NCBI RefSeq assembly: GCF_002632825.1
Contig: NZ_NJAJ01000018.1
Location: 1-64,000 of the forward strand
DNA from: Xenorhabdus stockiae
GTDB taxonomy: Bacteria; Pseudomonadota; Gammaproteobacteria; Enterobacterales; Enterobacteriaceae
Length of the DNA stretch: 64,000 nt
Direction of reading: 5' to 3'
Part shown: in pieces, positions 1-8,226 of the stretch
Layout: the number at the start of each line of letters is the position of its first letter
Position numbering within the stretch: the stretch's first letter is position 1
Notes under the pieces: model-generated
What the model was told of the DNA's origin: nothing
Databases searched by the model: none
The model's input: only the letters and a program-made list of their open reading frames with translations
Translations under genes and position numbers: made by a program

Positions 1-90
1 TTTCATGTCACCTTACCCGAAAAAGGACAGGAATTAGCTACCCGGCTGACCGATAATTTCCAGACTTTAATTCCTGCATCTTCAAGTTAA
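1..90 (+). CDS. 3' end of an unidentified gene, possibly a MarR-type regulator (partial)
   Basis: An open frame enters from the left edge and stops at TAA 88-90, leaving 29 codons. The peptide contains LPEKGQELATRLTDNF, which resembles the last wing and helix of MarR-family winged-helix regulators, where a 'LTEKG' turn is common. Too little is present to name the protein; the identification is a guess from one motif. Confidence 0.35.
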   Translation, partial: FHVTLPEKGQELATRLTDNFQTLIPASSS

Positions 91-225
91 TTGCGTATAG
101 ATTAAGAAATAGCGATAAAATATTTTCCTGTCTATAAGATAAAAAAACCGGAAAACGATAATTCCATATAATTGGTAAGCATTAAAAGTTAAAATCAAAA
201 ACTAGCTAAAGGAAAGGTACATAAT

Positions 226-555
226 ATGAACCCTATTGCTGCATTGAGAAAAGTAACAAATTTAAAACAAGAATTTGATTTAATCAAAGAAGTATGGTCA
301 CCGAAGGTAATAACTGAAACAAACGAATATAAGATAATTATATTACTCGCAGATGGTGATTTTATATGGCATACACATGAAAAAGAAGACAAGGTGTTTA
401 TGGTAATTGAGGGTCAGCTACGTATAGATTTTAAAGATGAACACGTAATAATAAATCAAGGTGAGTTTTTTGTAGTTCCTAAAGGAGAAGAAAGTAAACC
501 TTCTTCCACAGTATTAACCAAGCTGCTATTAATCGAACCTATAGTTGCGAATTAA
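226..555 (+). CDS. Small single-domain cupin protein
   Basis: The 109-residue product has a cupin core. Motif 1 is the HTHEKEDKVFMVIEG stretch around residues 46-60, with two metal-ligand-type histidines and a glutamate. Motif 2 follows near residues 73-86 (NQGEFFVVPKG). Such short cupins bind a metal or small ligand, and the substrate cannot be told from sequence. An AAGGAAAGG ribosome-binding site precedes the ATG. It stands alone, followed by a dispersed repeat. No signal peptide or membrane segment is seen, so it is probably cytoplasmic. The fold is well supported and the function is unknown. Confidence 0.8.
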   Translation: MNPIAALRKVTNLKQEFDLIKEVWSPKVITETNEYKIIILLADGDFIWHTHEKEDKVFMVIEGQLRIDFKDEHVIINQGEFFVVPKGEESKPSSTVLTKLLLIEPIVAN

Positions 556-590
556 TAAAAATTGGCAAGTCATAAATTCAGATAATTATT

Positions 591-790
591 CCTATACACA
601 ATGGATTTCAAGATGTGTCGCGGCGGCAAGGGAGTAACAAATTCGTCGGGAACGAATTTGCCCAGCCAAAGGCTGGCCTCCGGTGAAAGGCCGGAGCCTC
701 TCAGTAATCCCTAGGAGCATAGATAACTATGTGACTGGGGTGAGCGAACGAAGCCAACAAAGAGGCAACTTGAAAGACGAAGTGTATATA
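591..790 (+). repeat. Dispersed intergenic repeat, family 1, copy 1 (full length)
   Basis: A ~200-base element starts tatacacaatggattt and ends with a tgtatata. It contains the palindrome AAATTCGTCGGGAACGAATTT, a GGCTGGCC/GGCCGG-rich hairpin region, and a conserved tail (gccaacaaagaggcaacttgaaagacga). Related copies lie near 21350, 34060, 41302, 46274 and 52676. It is non-coding and fills most of the 556-947 gap. Confidence 0.85.
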
Positions 791-806
791 CGTGATTTGA
801 AATAAA

Positions 807-841
807 GGCAGGGGAACAGACAATGATTAGTTCCCCCTGCC
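807..841 (-). terminator. Hairpin downstream of the methyltransferase
   Basis: GGCAGGGGAAC (807-817) pairs with GTTCCCCCTGCC (830-841), with one bulged base. On the minus strand the stem is followed by TTTATTTC. It probably acts as a second, backup terminator for the minus-strand methyltransferase gene. Confidence 0.5.
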
Positions 842-897
842 CTATCGTTTATTATCTTTAACTTTCAGTCAGGCTGAGTAATCCATTAATTGCGCAG

Positions 898-920
898 AAA
901 AACCGATGTATATACATCGG
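898..920 (-). terminator. Rho-independent terminator of the methyltransferase gene
   Basis: The perfect palindrome CCGATGTATATACATCGG (903-920) is followed on the minus strand by TTTTT. It lies 28 bases beyond the stop codon of the methyltransferase, the position expected of an intrinsic terminator. Confidence 0.75.
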
Positions 921-947
921 CCTTATAAAGCGCCGGAAGTATATTAA

Positions 948-1544
948 TCAACTCGGTTTAAATGCGACTAAATCAATCAAAGCAGATATACCAGAATGAC
1001 CTGTTCCTTCTTGAAGTTCACTATCATATTCATCCAATTTGGATATTCTGAAATCCCCAAACATTTCTTCTAATAACGTCCGTGTGTAAAAATATTCAAG
1101 CTCCCTAGGTCCCCCAGTCCCATATTCTAACTGCTCCGGTCTGTAACCCTGCATCAGTATCATCCCTCCTGGCCGTAGTGTCGTTTTCATTCCTTCAAAG
1201 ATTTTCCTACGCATCGCAGGTGGTGCGAACTGAATAAAAATGGCAACCACAATATCAAACTGTTCCGGAACCCAGCGCCAGTTTTCTATGTCAGAGAGTT
1301 TGAAATTAACCGACACATCATTAAGGGTAGCTAGCTTTTTCGCTTTTTTCAGGCCTTCATCGGACATATCGAAAGCCGTCACATTCAGCCCCTGCGAAGC
1401 AAGCCAGATACTGTTCCGACCTTCTCCATCCGCGACAGATAATACCGACTTTCCTGGTGATAGCAGGTGTTCACAGGAGGTAAGGAAGATGTTCGGTTCG
1501 GTACCAAAGATGTAATCAGAGCATGAATACCTTTCGTTCCACAT
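948..1544 (-). CDS. SAM-dependent class I methyltransferase
   Basis: This 198-residue protein has the class I methyltransferase fold. Motif I (SVADGEGRNSIWLASQG, about residues 36-52) binds S-adenosylmethionine. The following acidic strand (VTAFDMSDEGL) and motif IV region (FDIVVAIFIQF, about 96-106) are in place, then a RPGGMILMQGY motif. The DGEGRNS form is typical of TehB/UbiE-like small methyltransferases of unknown substrate. It is transcribed alone and ends in its own terminator. The acceptor substrate cannot be inferred. Confidence 0.85.
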   Translation of the reverse strand: MWNERYSCSDYIFGTEPNIFLTSCEHLLSPGKSVLSVADGEGRNSIWLASQGLNVTAFDMSDEGLKKAKKLATLNDVSVNFKLSDIENWRWVPEQFDIVVAIFIQFAPPAMRRKIFEGMKTTLRPGGMILMQGYRPEQLEYGTGGPRELEYFYTRTLLEEMFGDFRISKLDEYDSELQEGTGHSGISALIDLVAFKPS

Positions 1545-1888
1545 CAGTAATTTAGCCTTATATTTAAATAGTTATAAATAATTGAGTATATTAAACACGA
1601 TACCCAGTGGATTTGTTTTTTGTCATACCACCATATTTACCATAATGTTCTGTTGAAAGTTTATACATTTCTAGGTAATGGTAATTCCAATCAAGATATC
1701 AATGCTAATATTGGCTTTTTGCATGTCATATCACAGAACATCTAAAGGATATTTTTGCTCGATATCCAGTTAAGAATTTTGGCATGAGAGTACATAGAAG
1801 GCGTGGGTATCTAGGGAACAAGTCATTTTCTACTGTGGGAGGCGCCAATCCTGCTCAAACGAAGATCGGCGCACTCAATGCTGTTTTT
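1545..1888. other. Intergenic region, no gene recognised
   Basis: This 344-base gap separates the methyltransferase from the receptor gene. An imperfect 9-bp inverted repeat (GCGCCAATC/GATCGGCGC) lies near 1841-1872, without a clear T-run. A plus-strand open stretch from about 1727 to 1935 gives a basic peptide that I do not recognise; it lacks a convincing start and runs into the receptor gene. Confidence 0.4.
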
Positions 1889-4045
1889 TTAGAAGCTCAT
1901 TTTCGCACCAATACCCACTTCACGCGGCTCTAGCATATTGCCAGAAAGCCCGGCAGTACGGTCACGATACTTATTTGTCGGCGCACGTCTGTCAAAAATA
2001 TTATTTCCGTAGGCGAAGAGTTCCAGATTATTAGTCGGATTATATGAGAAACGAAGATTGGAAACTGAATAAGAACTGACTCGTAATTCAGGATCGTTTT
2101 GGTCATCAGAGAAGTAATGATCCACGTAACGAAGAGATCCACTCAGACGGAATTGTTCGGTGATATTCCAGTCAGCTCCGATATTAAACATATAACCGGG
2201 TGCTTTAGAGAAGTGTTTTCCTTCAAACGAGTTGCCTCGATAATCAGCGAATTTTTTGATTTCAGTATGAAGTAATCCAAGCCCGCCGTTTAAGCTTAAA
2301 TTATCCAGTACCCGATAATCTGCGCTGAGTTCAACCCCATAGCTTACAGCTTTATCGGCGTTAACAAGAATCGAACCGTTAGATTTGTCTTCCCTGTAAT
2401 CATCTACAGCACTCTGGAACCCCTTATAATCTGTATAGAAAATATTGCTGGTTACCAGTAATCGGTTATTGATGGCTTTACCACGGGCAAACAACTCATA
2501 ATTCCAGGCCTTTTCCGGGGCAAAGGTATAATAAGAATGCCCGGAGAAATTCACACCTGTACCACCCGGAGCATAACCTTTACTGACTAAAGTACCGACA
2601 GTGACATCGTCAGTAATATCGTAAGCGAGGGAAACTTTCGGCAGGACAGCATGGAACCCTTTACTATACTCATGATAAACACCGGGTACATAGCTGTTGA
2701 TCCCTTCATGCTTAACCTGATCATATTGATAACGCAAACCGCCAGTCAGAGCCCATTTTCCTGCAAAACGTCTGGTCGCCTCAGAGAAAAGGCCAATGCT
2801 CGTGTTAGTCAAATCGGCATCAGCCTTGCCCAAGACATTATTAAGCACATTTCTGGCCTTATCACGCGAATAATAAAGCCCTGTCACTCCGCTCCAGATT
2901 GAATATTCATCACCAAAGTTCAAATGTGTTTCGTTAGTGATATTGTTCGAATCACGGTTTGCGATACCCGGCAACATCTTCGTGAAAGTGTAACGGTATT
3001 TCGATGCAGAATATTGAAGCTGGTTGGAGAGCACGATATCGTTGTCAAAATCATACTGAAGATCGAAGATACCGACATTACTGCTGGTCTTAGATCTGTT
3101 TATGCCCGCGGTCATACTCTTCAAATTACGGTAAGGCAATGAAGCAGACTCAGCATCAGAGTTTTTTGCTGCTGTATGGAAGTAGGTGAGTTTAGCCAGC
3201 CAAGGACTATCCAGTGGTTGCCAAAGTGCTTTAAATCGGGCATCCAGATTTTCAGAACCTTTCTTCATATCAGAATCATAGAAGTCGGGGTTGGTATATT
3301 TCATAAACGTATTTCTGCCGCTGTAATCCACCGCGAGGCGTACCGCGAGATCATCTGTTAATGGCCCATTAACAGTAAAGGACGCTCGTTTCTTTTGGTG
3401 GCTTCCATACAAAACCTGACCATCGAATTCGGGAGTAAAGGTGGGATCGTTTGTCTTGATAATAATTGCCCCGGCAATACTGTTTGCTCCCTGTGTTGTG
3501 GTTTGTGGGCCGCGGAAGACTTCTATTGAATTCACGTCCCAAATAGGCCCTCTTCCCAAACTGAATTCCGCCGCACTTATATAACGACCATCAACACTGG
3601 TGGTTGCACGGGGTATCGGTTTGGAAAGAAAAGTATTTCCTCCTACAAGAGGGCCGTTCGTCTCAATACCGCGAATACTCGGTGCCTCTGTATTACTGGT
3701 ATAAAGCACATTGGGTGTACCCTGCAACATACCACCGATGGTTGTCGCTTCGGGCTTATTTCGTATCTCCTGTCTGGAGATAACGGTAACTGAACTTGCC
3801 GTTCTTTGTAGTGATCTTGCCGTTTTTTCACCGGTTACAGTGATGATATCGGCTTCATCGTTCCTCTTTTCATTTTTCTCTACTTTATCAGACGCAATCG
3901 CTTGCCCCCCCAGAGAGGATAAAGAAAGCAAAATTGCGCTGTTAAGTAACATTTTTCTGCGTGAAAAAATCTGATTTCCTGCCTTGATAGCTAGGGGAGT
4001 TACTGTCTTTTTCGGGATGATTCTCATTATCATTATCATTATCAT
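1889..4045 (-). CDS. TonB-dependent outer-membrane ferric-siderophore receptor
   Basis: The product (up to 718 residues) is a TonB-dependent receptor. It has a basic, hydrophobic leader ending near GGQAIASD, a TonB-box-like segment (ADIITVTGEK, about residues 64-73), a plug domain with VFRGPQTTTQGANSIAGAI, and a long beta-barrel ending in phenylalanine (IGAKMSF). It should carry the siderophore across the outer membrane. The first codons read MIMIMIM because four in-frame ATGs sit inside a Fur-box-like repeat. No good ribosome-binding site precedes any of them, so the true start (4045, 4039, 4033 or 4027) is undecided. It is divergent from the NRPS gene at 4246, and the context indicates the siderophore made by this locus as its ligand. 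Confidence 0.9.
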   Translation of the reverse strand: MIMIMIMRIIPKKTVTPLAIKAGNQIFSRRKMLLNSAILLSLSSLGGQAIASDKVEKNEKRNDEADIITVTGEKTARSLQRTASSVTVISRQEIRNKPEATTIGGMLQGTPNVLYTSNTEAPSIRGIETNGPLVGGNTFLSKPIPRATTSVDGRYISAAEFSLGRGPIWDVNSIEVFRGPQTTTQGANSIAGAIIIKTNDPTFTPEFDGQVLYGSHQKKRASFTVNGPLTDDLAVRLAVDYSGRNTFMKYTNPDFYDSDMKKGSENLDARFKALWQPLDSPWLAKLTYFHTAAKNSDAESASLPYRNLKSMTAGINRSKTSSNVGIFDLQYDFDNDIVLSNQLQYSASKYRYTFTKMLPGIANRDSNNITNETHLNFGDEYSIWSGVTGLYYSRDKARNVLNNVLGKADADLTNTSIGLFSEATRRFAGKWALTGGLRYQYDQVKHEGINSYVPGVYHEYSKGFHAVLPKVSLAYDITDDVTVGTLVSKGYAPGGTGVNFSGHSYYTFAPEKAWNYELFARGKAINNRLLVTSNIFYTDYKGFQSAVDDYREDKSNGSILVNADKAVSYGVELSADYRVLDNLSLNGGLGLLHTEIKKFADYRGNSFEGKHFSKAPGYMFNIGADWNITEQFRLSGSLRYVDHYFSDDQNDPELRVSSYSVSNLRFSYNPTNNLELFAYGNNIFDRRAPTNKYRDRTAGLSGNMLEPREVGIGAKMSF

Positions 4046-4047
4046 TA
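4022..4047 (-). promoter_or_regulatory. Fur box overlapping the receptor start codons
   Basis: Read on the minus strand this is a tandem array of GATAAT/AATGAT hexamers, very close to the classical Fur consensus GATAATGATAATCATTATC. Its location in a divergent siderophore receptor/synthetase region supports iron-dependent repression by Fur. It is unusual in lying over the translation start rather than the -35/-10 region. Confidence 0.8.
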
Positions 4048-4245
4048 GTGTTCACAGGCAGGTAATATTATGTTAACCTTCTAATTTGTCAATTACATAT
4101 TTGTTAGTATTTCTTCAAATACGGGCCGTTACAGCACATATTCTTCGGGTAACATCTGGCTTCCCTGTGCAGTATTTAATGGCTATTAGCCCGTATTAAT
4201 ACACTTAAAAAAACAACTAATTAGTTTGATAAAGCGGGATTTTTT

Positions 4246-7089
4246 ATGTTGAATATTGATTCAGGAAAGTTATCGCACGTAGCCGTATCCCGTTATGAAG
4301 AACATATCTGGTTACTCCAGCAACAGAATCCTGACCGCGTACTTAAACAGCTCTCAGCCTGGCAACTTCATGATGATATTAATATTTCAATGATGGTGCA
4401 GGCTGTCCAATCTGTTGTTGAAGCAATACCGGATTTGAACGTACGTTATGAGCTAAATGATGACGGTGAATTGTATAAAACCCGAGCAGTTAGCTGGCAG
4501 TCGTGCCTTGAGTTTTTCCATGCCAATTCACATTCAGACATGCTCAAGAAAATGCTAACTGTGCAAGCATCTGCCTGGCTCCCTGAACAAAATCCACCCT
4601 TCAATGTATTGATAATACAAAGAAATGAGAAAGTTGTTTTAGCTCTGATCTTGCACGAAATACTGGCACAAACTTGCCATGAAACCGAAATTCTCGAAAT
4701 GCTGATCCGCGCTTATGCCGGTCACTTAGTAAAACTTCCACCGCTAAAACGCGTTTCTTTATTACCTTACGATGGAAAAGCAACTTCTGTTGTTTCCTGG
4801 CTATGTTGCCGCAACAATGAGAATGCCACCATTCATTCCTCTTTTGGTAAGGAAACTGACCTGAATAAAGACAGGCTCGCACTGCGTTGGAAAACCGGGC
4901 TTAAAATTAATGAACTGGAAAAATCTCTTCCTAGCGACAGATTACCTCACTATGTGCCAGCTCTTATTTCAGCCCGATTTGTCCAGTTCATCGCTCTGCT
5001 TGGAAGCCAGAAAAAGCTGACACTGTGTCTGTTACAGTCGGACGGGGTCCGTCGCCTTGTTATCGAACCTGACATGGCGGAAACCCAAATTATCAGCTCC
5101 ATCATGGATAAACTTCAGGCTCAACCAAACGAAGACCATTTTCTCTCCGATGCTCCGGTAACAGGGAGTGATGAACCGGAGGTATATGTTCGGTTGTTAT
5201 CTCGCCCGAACGATCTGGTTGAACAACAGAGATTACTGAGTCAGTCAATACTGTTACCCACCTATGAAATGCGACCCGATTTTGAGCTGGCAATGGAGTA
5301 TGAAAGTACAGAGGAAATTAGTCTTATATTAACAACCGGCCAGTCGGTTTCCAGCCATGCCGGAGAGTTCTTGATGAGCCGTTTTGTATCTTTTCTTAAA
5401 GGTACTGAAGATGCCATGATGAGCTTAGCCGTGAAATCTGTGTCTGACTCAGAGATACCTTCTACGCATGATGCCACCAGCAAAGAAATCTCCGTTGGCA
5501 CTGACGAAATAGCAACAATAATCCTGTCGGAATTCCGTGAAGCGTTGGCGATTAAAGATATGGCACTGGAGGATGATTTTTTTGATTGTGGCGGTCATTC
5601 CCTGCTGGCAACACGTATTATCGGTAAATTGCTTGGTACGCACGGTCTGGAAGTACACTTTGGTGATTTCTTCAGCCATCCTTCAGCTACTGCTTTGGCA
5701 TCCCGTGCAATCAGAAAAAATCAGCATAAAAGCGCCATCTGTTCGGCACAGAATGATCATTTAACCGCGCCATTGGCACTTGCACAAACCTCGCTCTGGA
5801 ATGCCTATAAGGCCTATAAGTTTGGCACTATCTTTAATCTGCCATTTGCTCTGGATTTTCTTGATGAGATTGATGAAACAATCCTTGAACAGGTTTTTTC
5901 TGATCTTATAGAACGCCATTCCAGTCTGCGTACCCTGTTCTATGTTCAAAATGGAGAGGTTTATCAGCAGATTGTCACGATGTCGGACATGAGTGATTAT
6001 AAATGGTTCTGGTTCAGTCACGAAAATCAGGGTGTACACCTTGATGATGAAGCGGCTTATACGTTCGATCTTTCCCGTGAATTGCCAATCAGAATACGAC
6101 TACTCCGCAATGCAGAAACCGGACGTCAGATATTATCGCTTCTGGTCCACCATATGGTTATTGATGAATGGTCGCTGAATGTTCTGATGGATGAACTCTC
6201 CCAGGCTTACTTATCACGCTCTTCCGGTGTGGCCCCTAGCTGGAAAAAACCCGTATTATCATTCCATCAATTTGCTCTGCAACAGCAAGCAAACGGTTTT
6301 AATCAAAAGCATCTCGATTACTGGACGAACATGCTGCGTGATGCAACTCGCGGATTAGAACTCACCTTCTCTGACAACCAGAAAACGGTTGCAGCGCATG
6401 AAAGTTCATCGAAAGCCGGCTGGATCGAGTACAAACCCAGACCTGAAATCACTCATCATCTCTATTCCTTTGCCCGGCAAAATAACGCATCCCTGTTCAG
6501 TGTCGTCTACGCTGCAATTGCGCTTTCGTTGCATAAGCTCGGTAATCTGAAGGATATCGTAATCGGTACTTCTGCATCGGGCCGAACCGAACACGATACT
6601 TATGAAACAGTCGGCTATTTCACCACCATGGTTGCACACCGGCTGCAATTCTATCCGGAGAAACCCGTCGGTACACTGATCGAAGACACCAGAGATACAA
6701 TCAATAATTCAATGCCGTATGCAGATGTACCGCTTGATCTTATTCAACAATCGTTGGGGATGACGCCTGAGGAAGGACTGATCTTCGACGTTTATATTCA
6801 GATCCATGCCAATAATGCACTGAATGGTGTACTTAAAACCCCGCTTGGTCACAATATACGCTATCGGCAAATCGATCCCGATAAAAAGGAATCCATGTTC
6901 GGTCTTCAATTCGAAATTATGGAAGATGTCATTGATGGTGAAAGAATCATGCGGTTGGTCATCACTTACCGTGAAGAGCGTTACCCTGAAGAACTTATCC
7001 AACGTCTCTGTAAAACAATAGAGAAAGTTTTCTCATTCTTCACCACACCTGGGGCCTTAAGCCTTCCCCTTGCTCAAGTTACTGTGTGA
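4246..7089 (+). CDS. Siderophore NRPS, carrier-condensation protein (AngM/BasB type)
   Basis: This 947-residue NRPS has no adenylation domain. Residues 1-390 look like a degenerate condensation domain: the HHxxxDG site is replaced by HEILAQT at 137-143. A peptidyl carrier domain follows at about 415-490, with DCGGHSLLA and phosphopantetheine Ser452. A C-terminal condensation domain (about 505-940) has HHMVIDEWS with His635, His636 and Asp640 intact. In anguibactin and acinetobactin synthesis a protein of this kind holds the cyclised acyl chain and releases it onto N-hydroxyhistamine. The histidine decarboxylase and N-monooxygenase downstream support the same role here. It opens the plus-strand siderophore gene run and faces the receptor gene across a Fur-controlled region. 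Confidence 0.85.
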   Translation: MLNIDSGKLSHVAVSRYEEHIWLLQQQNPDRVLKQLSAWQLHDDINISMMVQAVQSVVEAIPDLNVRYELNDDGELYKTRAVSWQSCLEFFHANSHSDMLKKMLTVQASAWLPEQNPPFNVLIIQRNEKVVLALILHEILAQTCHETEILEMLIRAYAGHLVKLPPLKRVSLLPYDGKATSVVSWLCCRNNENATIHSSFGKETDLNKDRLALRWKTGLKINELEKSLPSDRLPHYVPALISARFVQFIALLGSQKKLTLCLLQSDGVRRLVIEPDMAETQIISSIMDKLQAQPNEDHFLSDAPVTGSDEPEVYVRLLSRPNDLVEQQRLLSQSILLPTYEMRPDFELAMEYESTEEISLILTTGQSVSSHAGEFLMSRFVSFLKGTEDAMMSLAVKSVSDSEIPSTHDATSKEISVGTDEIATIILSEFREALAIKDMALEDDFFDCGGHSLLATRIIGKLLGTHGLEVHFGDFFSHPSATALASRAIRKNQHKSAICSAQNDHLTAPLALAQTSLWNAYKAYKFGTIFNLPFALDFLDEIDETILEQVFSDLIERHSSLRTLFYVQNGEVYQQIVTMSDMSDYKWFWFSHENQGVHLDDEAAYTFDLSRELPIRIRLLRNAETGRQILSLLVHHMVIDEWSLNVLMDELSQAYLSRSSGVAPSWKKPVLSFHQFALQQQANGFNQKHLDYWTNMLRDATRGLELTFSDNQKTVAAHESSSKAGWIEYKPRPEITHHLYSFARQNNASLFSVVYAAIALSLHKLGNLKDIVIGTSASGRTEHDTYETVGYFTTMVAHRLQFYPEKPVGTLIEDTRDTINNSMPYADVPLDLIQQSLGMTPEEGLIFDVYIQIHANNALNGVLKTPLGHNIRYRQIDPDKKESMFGLQFEIMEDVIDGERIMRLVITYREERYPEELIQRLCKTIEKVFSFFTTPGALSLPLAQVTV

Positions 7090-7114
7090 TATCTATAACA
7101 ACCATGATTAACGT

Positions 7115-7142
7115 GAGTCGGTCAGTGTTTGCTGACTGACTC
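7115..7142 (+). other. Strong hairpin between the carrier-NRPS and binding-protein genes
   Basis: GAGTCGGTCAG (7115-7125) pairs with CTGACTGACTC (7132-7142) over 11 bp with one G-U pair and a 6-base loop. No T-run follows, so it is not a standard terminator. It may stabilise or process the operon mRNA so that the binding protein is made at a different level. Confidence 0.55.
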
Positions 7143-7177
7143 ATATAACCCTGATCCGTTCTGAAAGAGAAAACATT

Positions 7178-8137
7178 ATGCGATCTGCTATTACTGTAAT
7201 ATTAATGTGCCTAATGGGAACATCGGCCTTTGCCGCATCACGGCAGGTTACGGATACCTTAGGGCGGGATGTCGTTATTCCTGAGGAGCCACAGCGTATT
7301 GTGGTTATGAGCGAGCCAGCTATCGGCCTGCCCTTAATGGAGCTGGGTGTTGAACCTGTAGGCAGTTACGGGCGCACGGAAGATGGTATCTACCAGCTTG
7401 GAACAGATTTCGTCGATACTGTACTGGGTGAAGGGCGTACAAAACCAAAAGGCATCGGTGCTGGCCGGGAGATTGATCTGGAAAAACTCTACGCGCTGAA
7501 GCCCGACCTGATTATCGGAACAGAATTTGATATCGACAAGGTAAAACAACTTTCAACGATCGCCCCTGTCTATCTGCAAAATTTCCTTTCTGGAAAATCC
7601 CACAATTTTCATATTGAAGAAAATCTGGCCCAACTGACCGGACGTGAGCAAGGCTTTCAAAAACGACGGGATATGTATTTACAACGCGTTGCCGCAACGC
7701 GCGCTCTCTTGCCGGAAAATCCGGCTAAACAGACTTATCTGCCGATCCTTGTCACAGATCAGATCAATGTCGTTGGCGAAGCAACCGGTTTCACTCAGGC
7801 ATTGGAAGATCTGGGTTTCACCCGCCTGAACCTCTCGAAACAAAGCGGCCTTTCTGCCAATTCATCTCAACTGCTTCTACAGTTGAGTGCAGATAAATTA
7901 GGCGAGCTTAACCCGGACGTTCTGGTCGTTCTCAACAGTTGGGGCAGTAAGGAACACGATGAGAAGGCCATTCGCTCCGCGCTTGATCGGGTTGTCCCCG
8001 GATGGGCGCACTATATGAAACCCGCCCGCGAAAAACGGATTGTTTTCCTTAATGCAGGTGAAGTCTTTACCCCCACGTTTGCCAGTGCGGAGCATACGCT
8101 TAAAGCCGTGGAAGAATGGGCTAAGTCGAAGCAATAA
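7178..8137 (+). CDS. Periplasmic ferric-siderophore binding protein of an ABC importer
   Basis: The 319-residue product starts with a signal peptide (MRSAITVILMCLMGTSAFAA) and then has the class III binding-protein fold: RQVTDTLGRDVVIPEEPQRIVV, a long linking helix, and LKPDLIIGTEFD. It should capture the ferric siderophore in the periplasm and deliver it to the inner-membrane permeases encoded at 16300-18362. There is no lipobox cysteine, so it is predicted to be soluble. It resembles FatB/FepB-type proteins. A GAAAGAGAAA stretch lies before the start. It is separated from the transporter genes by four biosynthetic genes, as can occur in mixed siderophore operons. Confidence 0.88.
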   Translation: MRSAITVILMCLMGTSAFAASRQVTDTLGRDVVIPEEPQRIVVMSEPAIGLPLMELGVEPVGSYGRTEDGIYQLGTDFVDTVLGEGRTKPKGIGAGREIDLEKLYALKPDLIIGTEFDIDKVKQLSTIAPVYLQNFLSGKSHNFHIEENLAQLTGREQGFQKRRDMYLQRVAATRALLPENPAKQTYLPILVTDQINVVGEATGFTQALEDLGFTRLNLSKQSGLSANSSQLLLQLSADKLGELNPDVLVVLNSWGSKEHDEKAIRSALDRVVPGWAHYMKPAREKRIVFLNAGEVFTPTFASAEHTLKAVEEWAKSKQ

Positions 8138-8226
8138 AATGATCTTGCTCGCCAGAGGCTGCTCGCATTCAACCTATTTTTATACTTGTACCTATTAACA
8201 GCATTTTTCAACCACGTGAATAAACT

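Noticed and set aside
591..790. CRISPR-like or riboswitch interpretation of the repeat
   Set aside because: Copies are dispersed, not in tandem with spacers, and lie between unrelated genes in both orientations.
1727..1935. Plus-strand open stretch between the methyltransferase and the receptor gene
   Set aside because: No start codon with a ribosome-binding site, and its end is antisense to the receptor; not a supportable gene.
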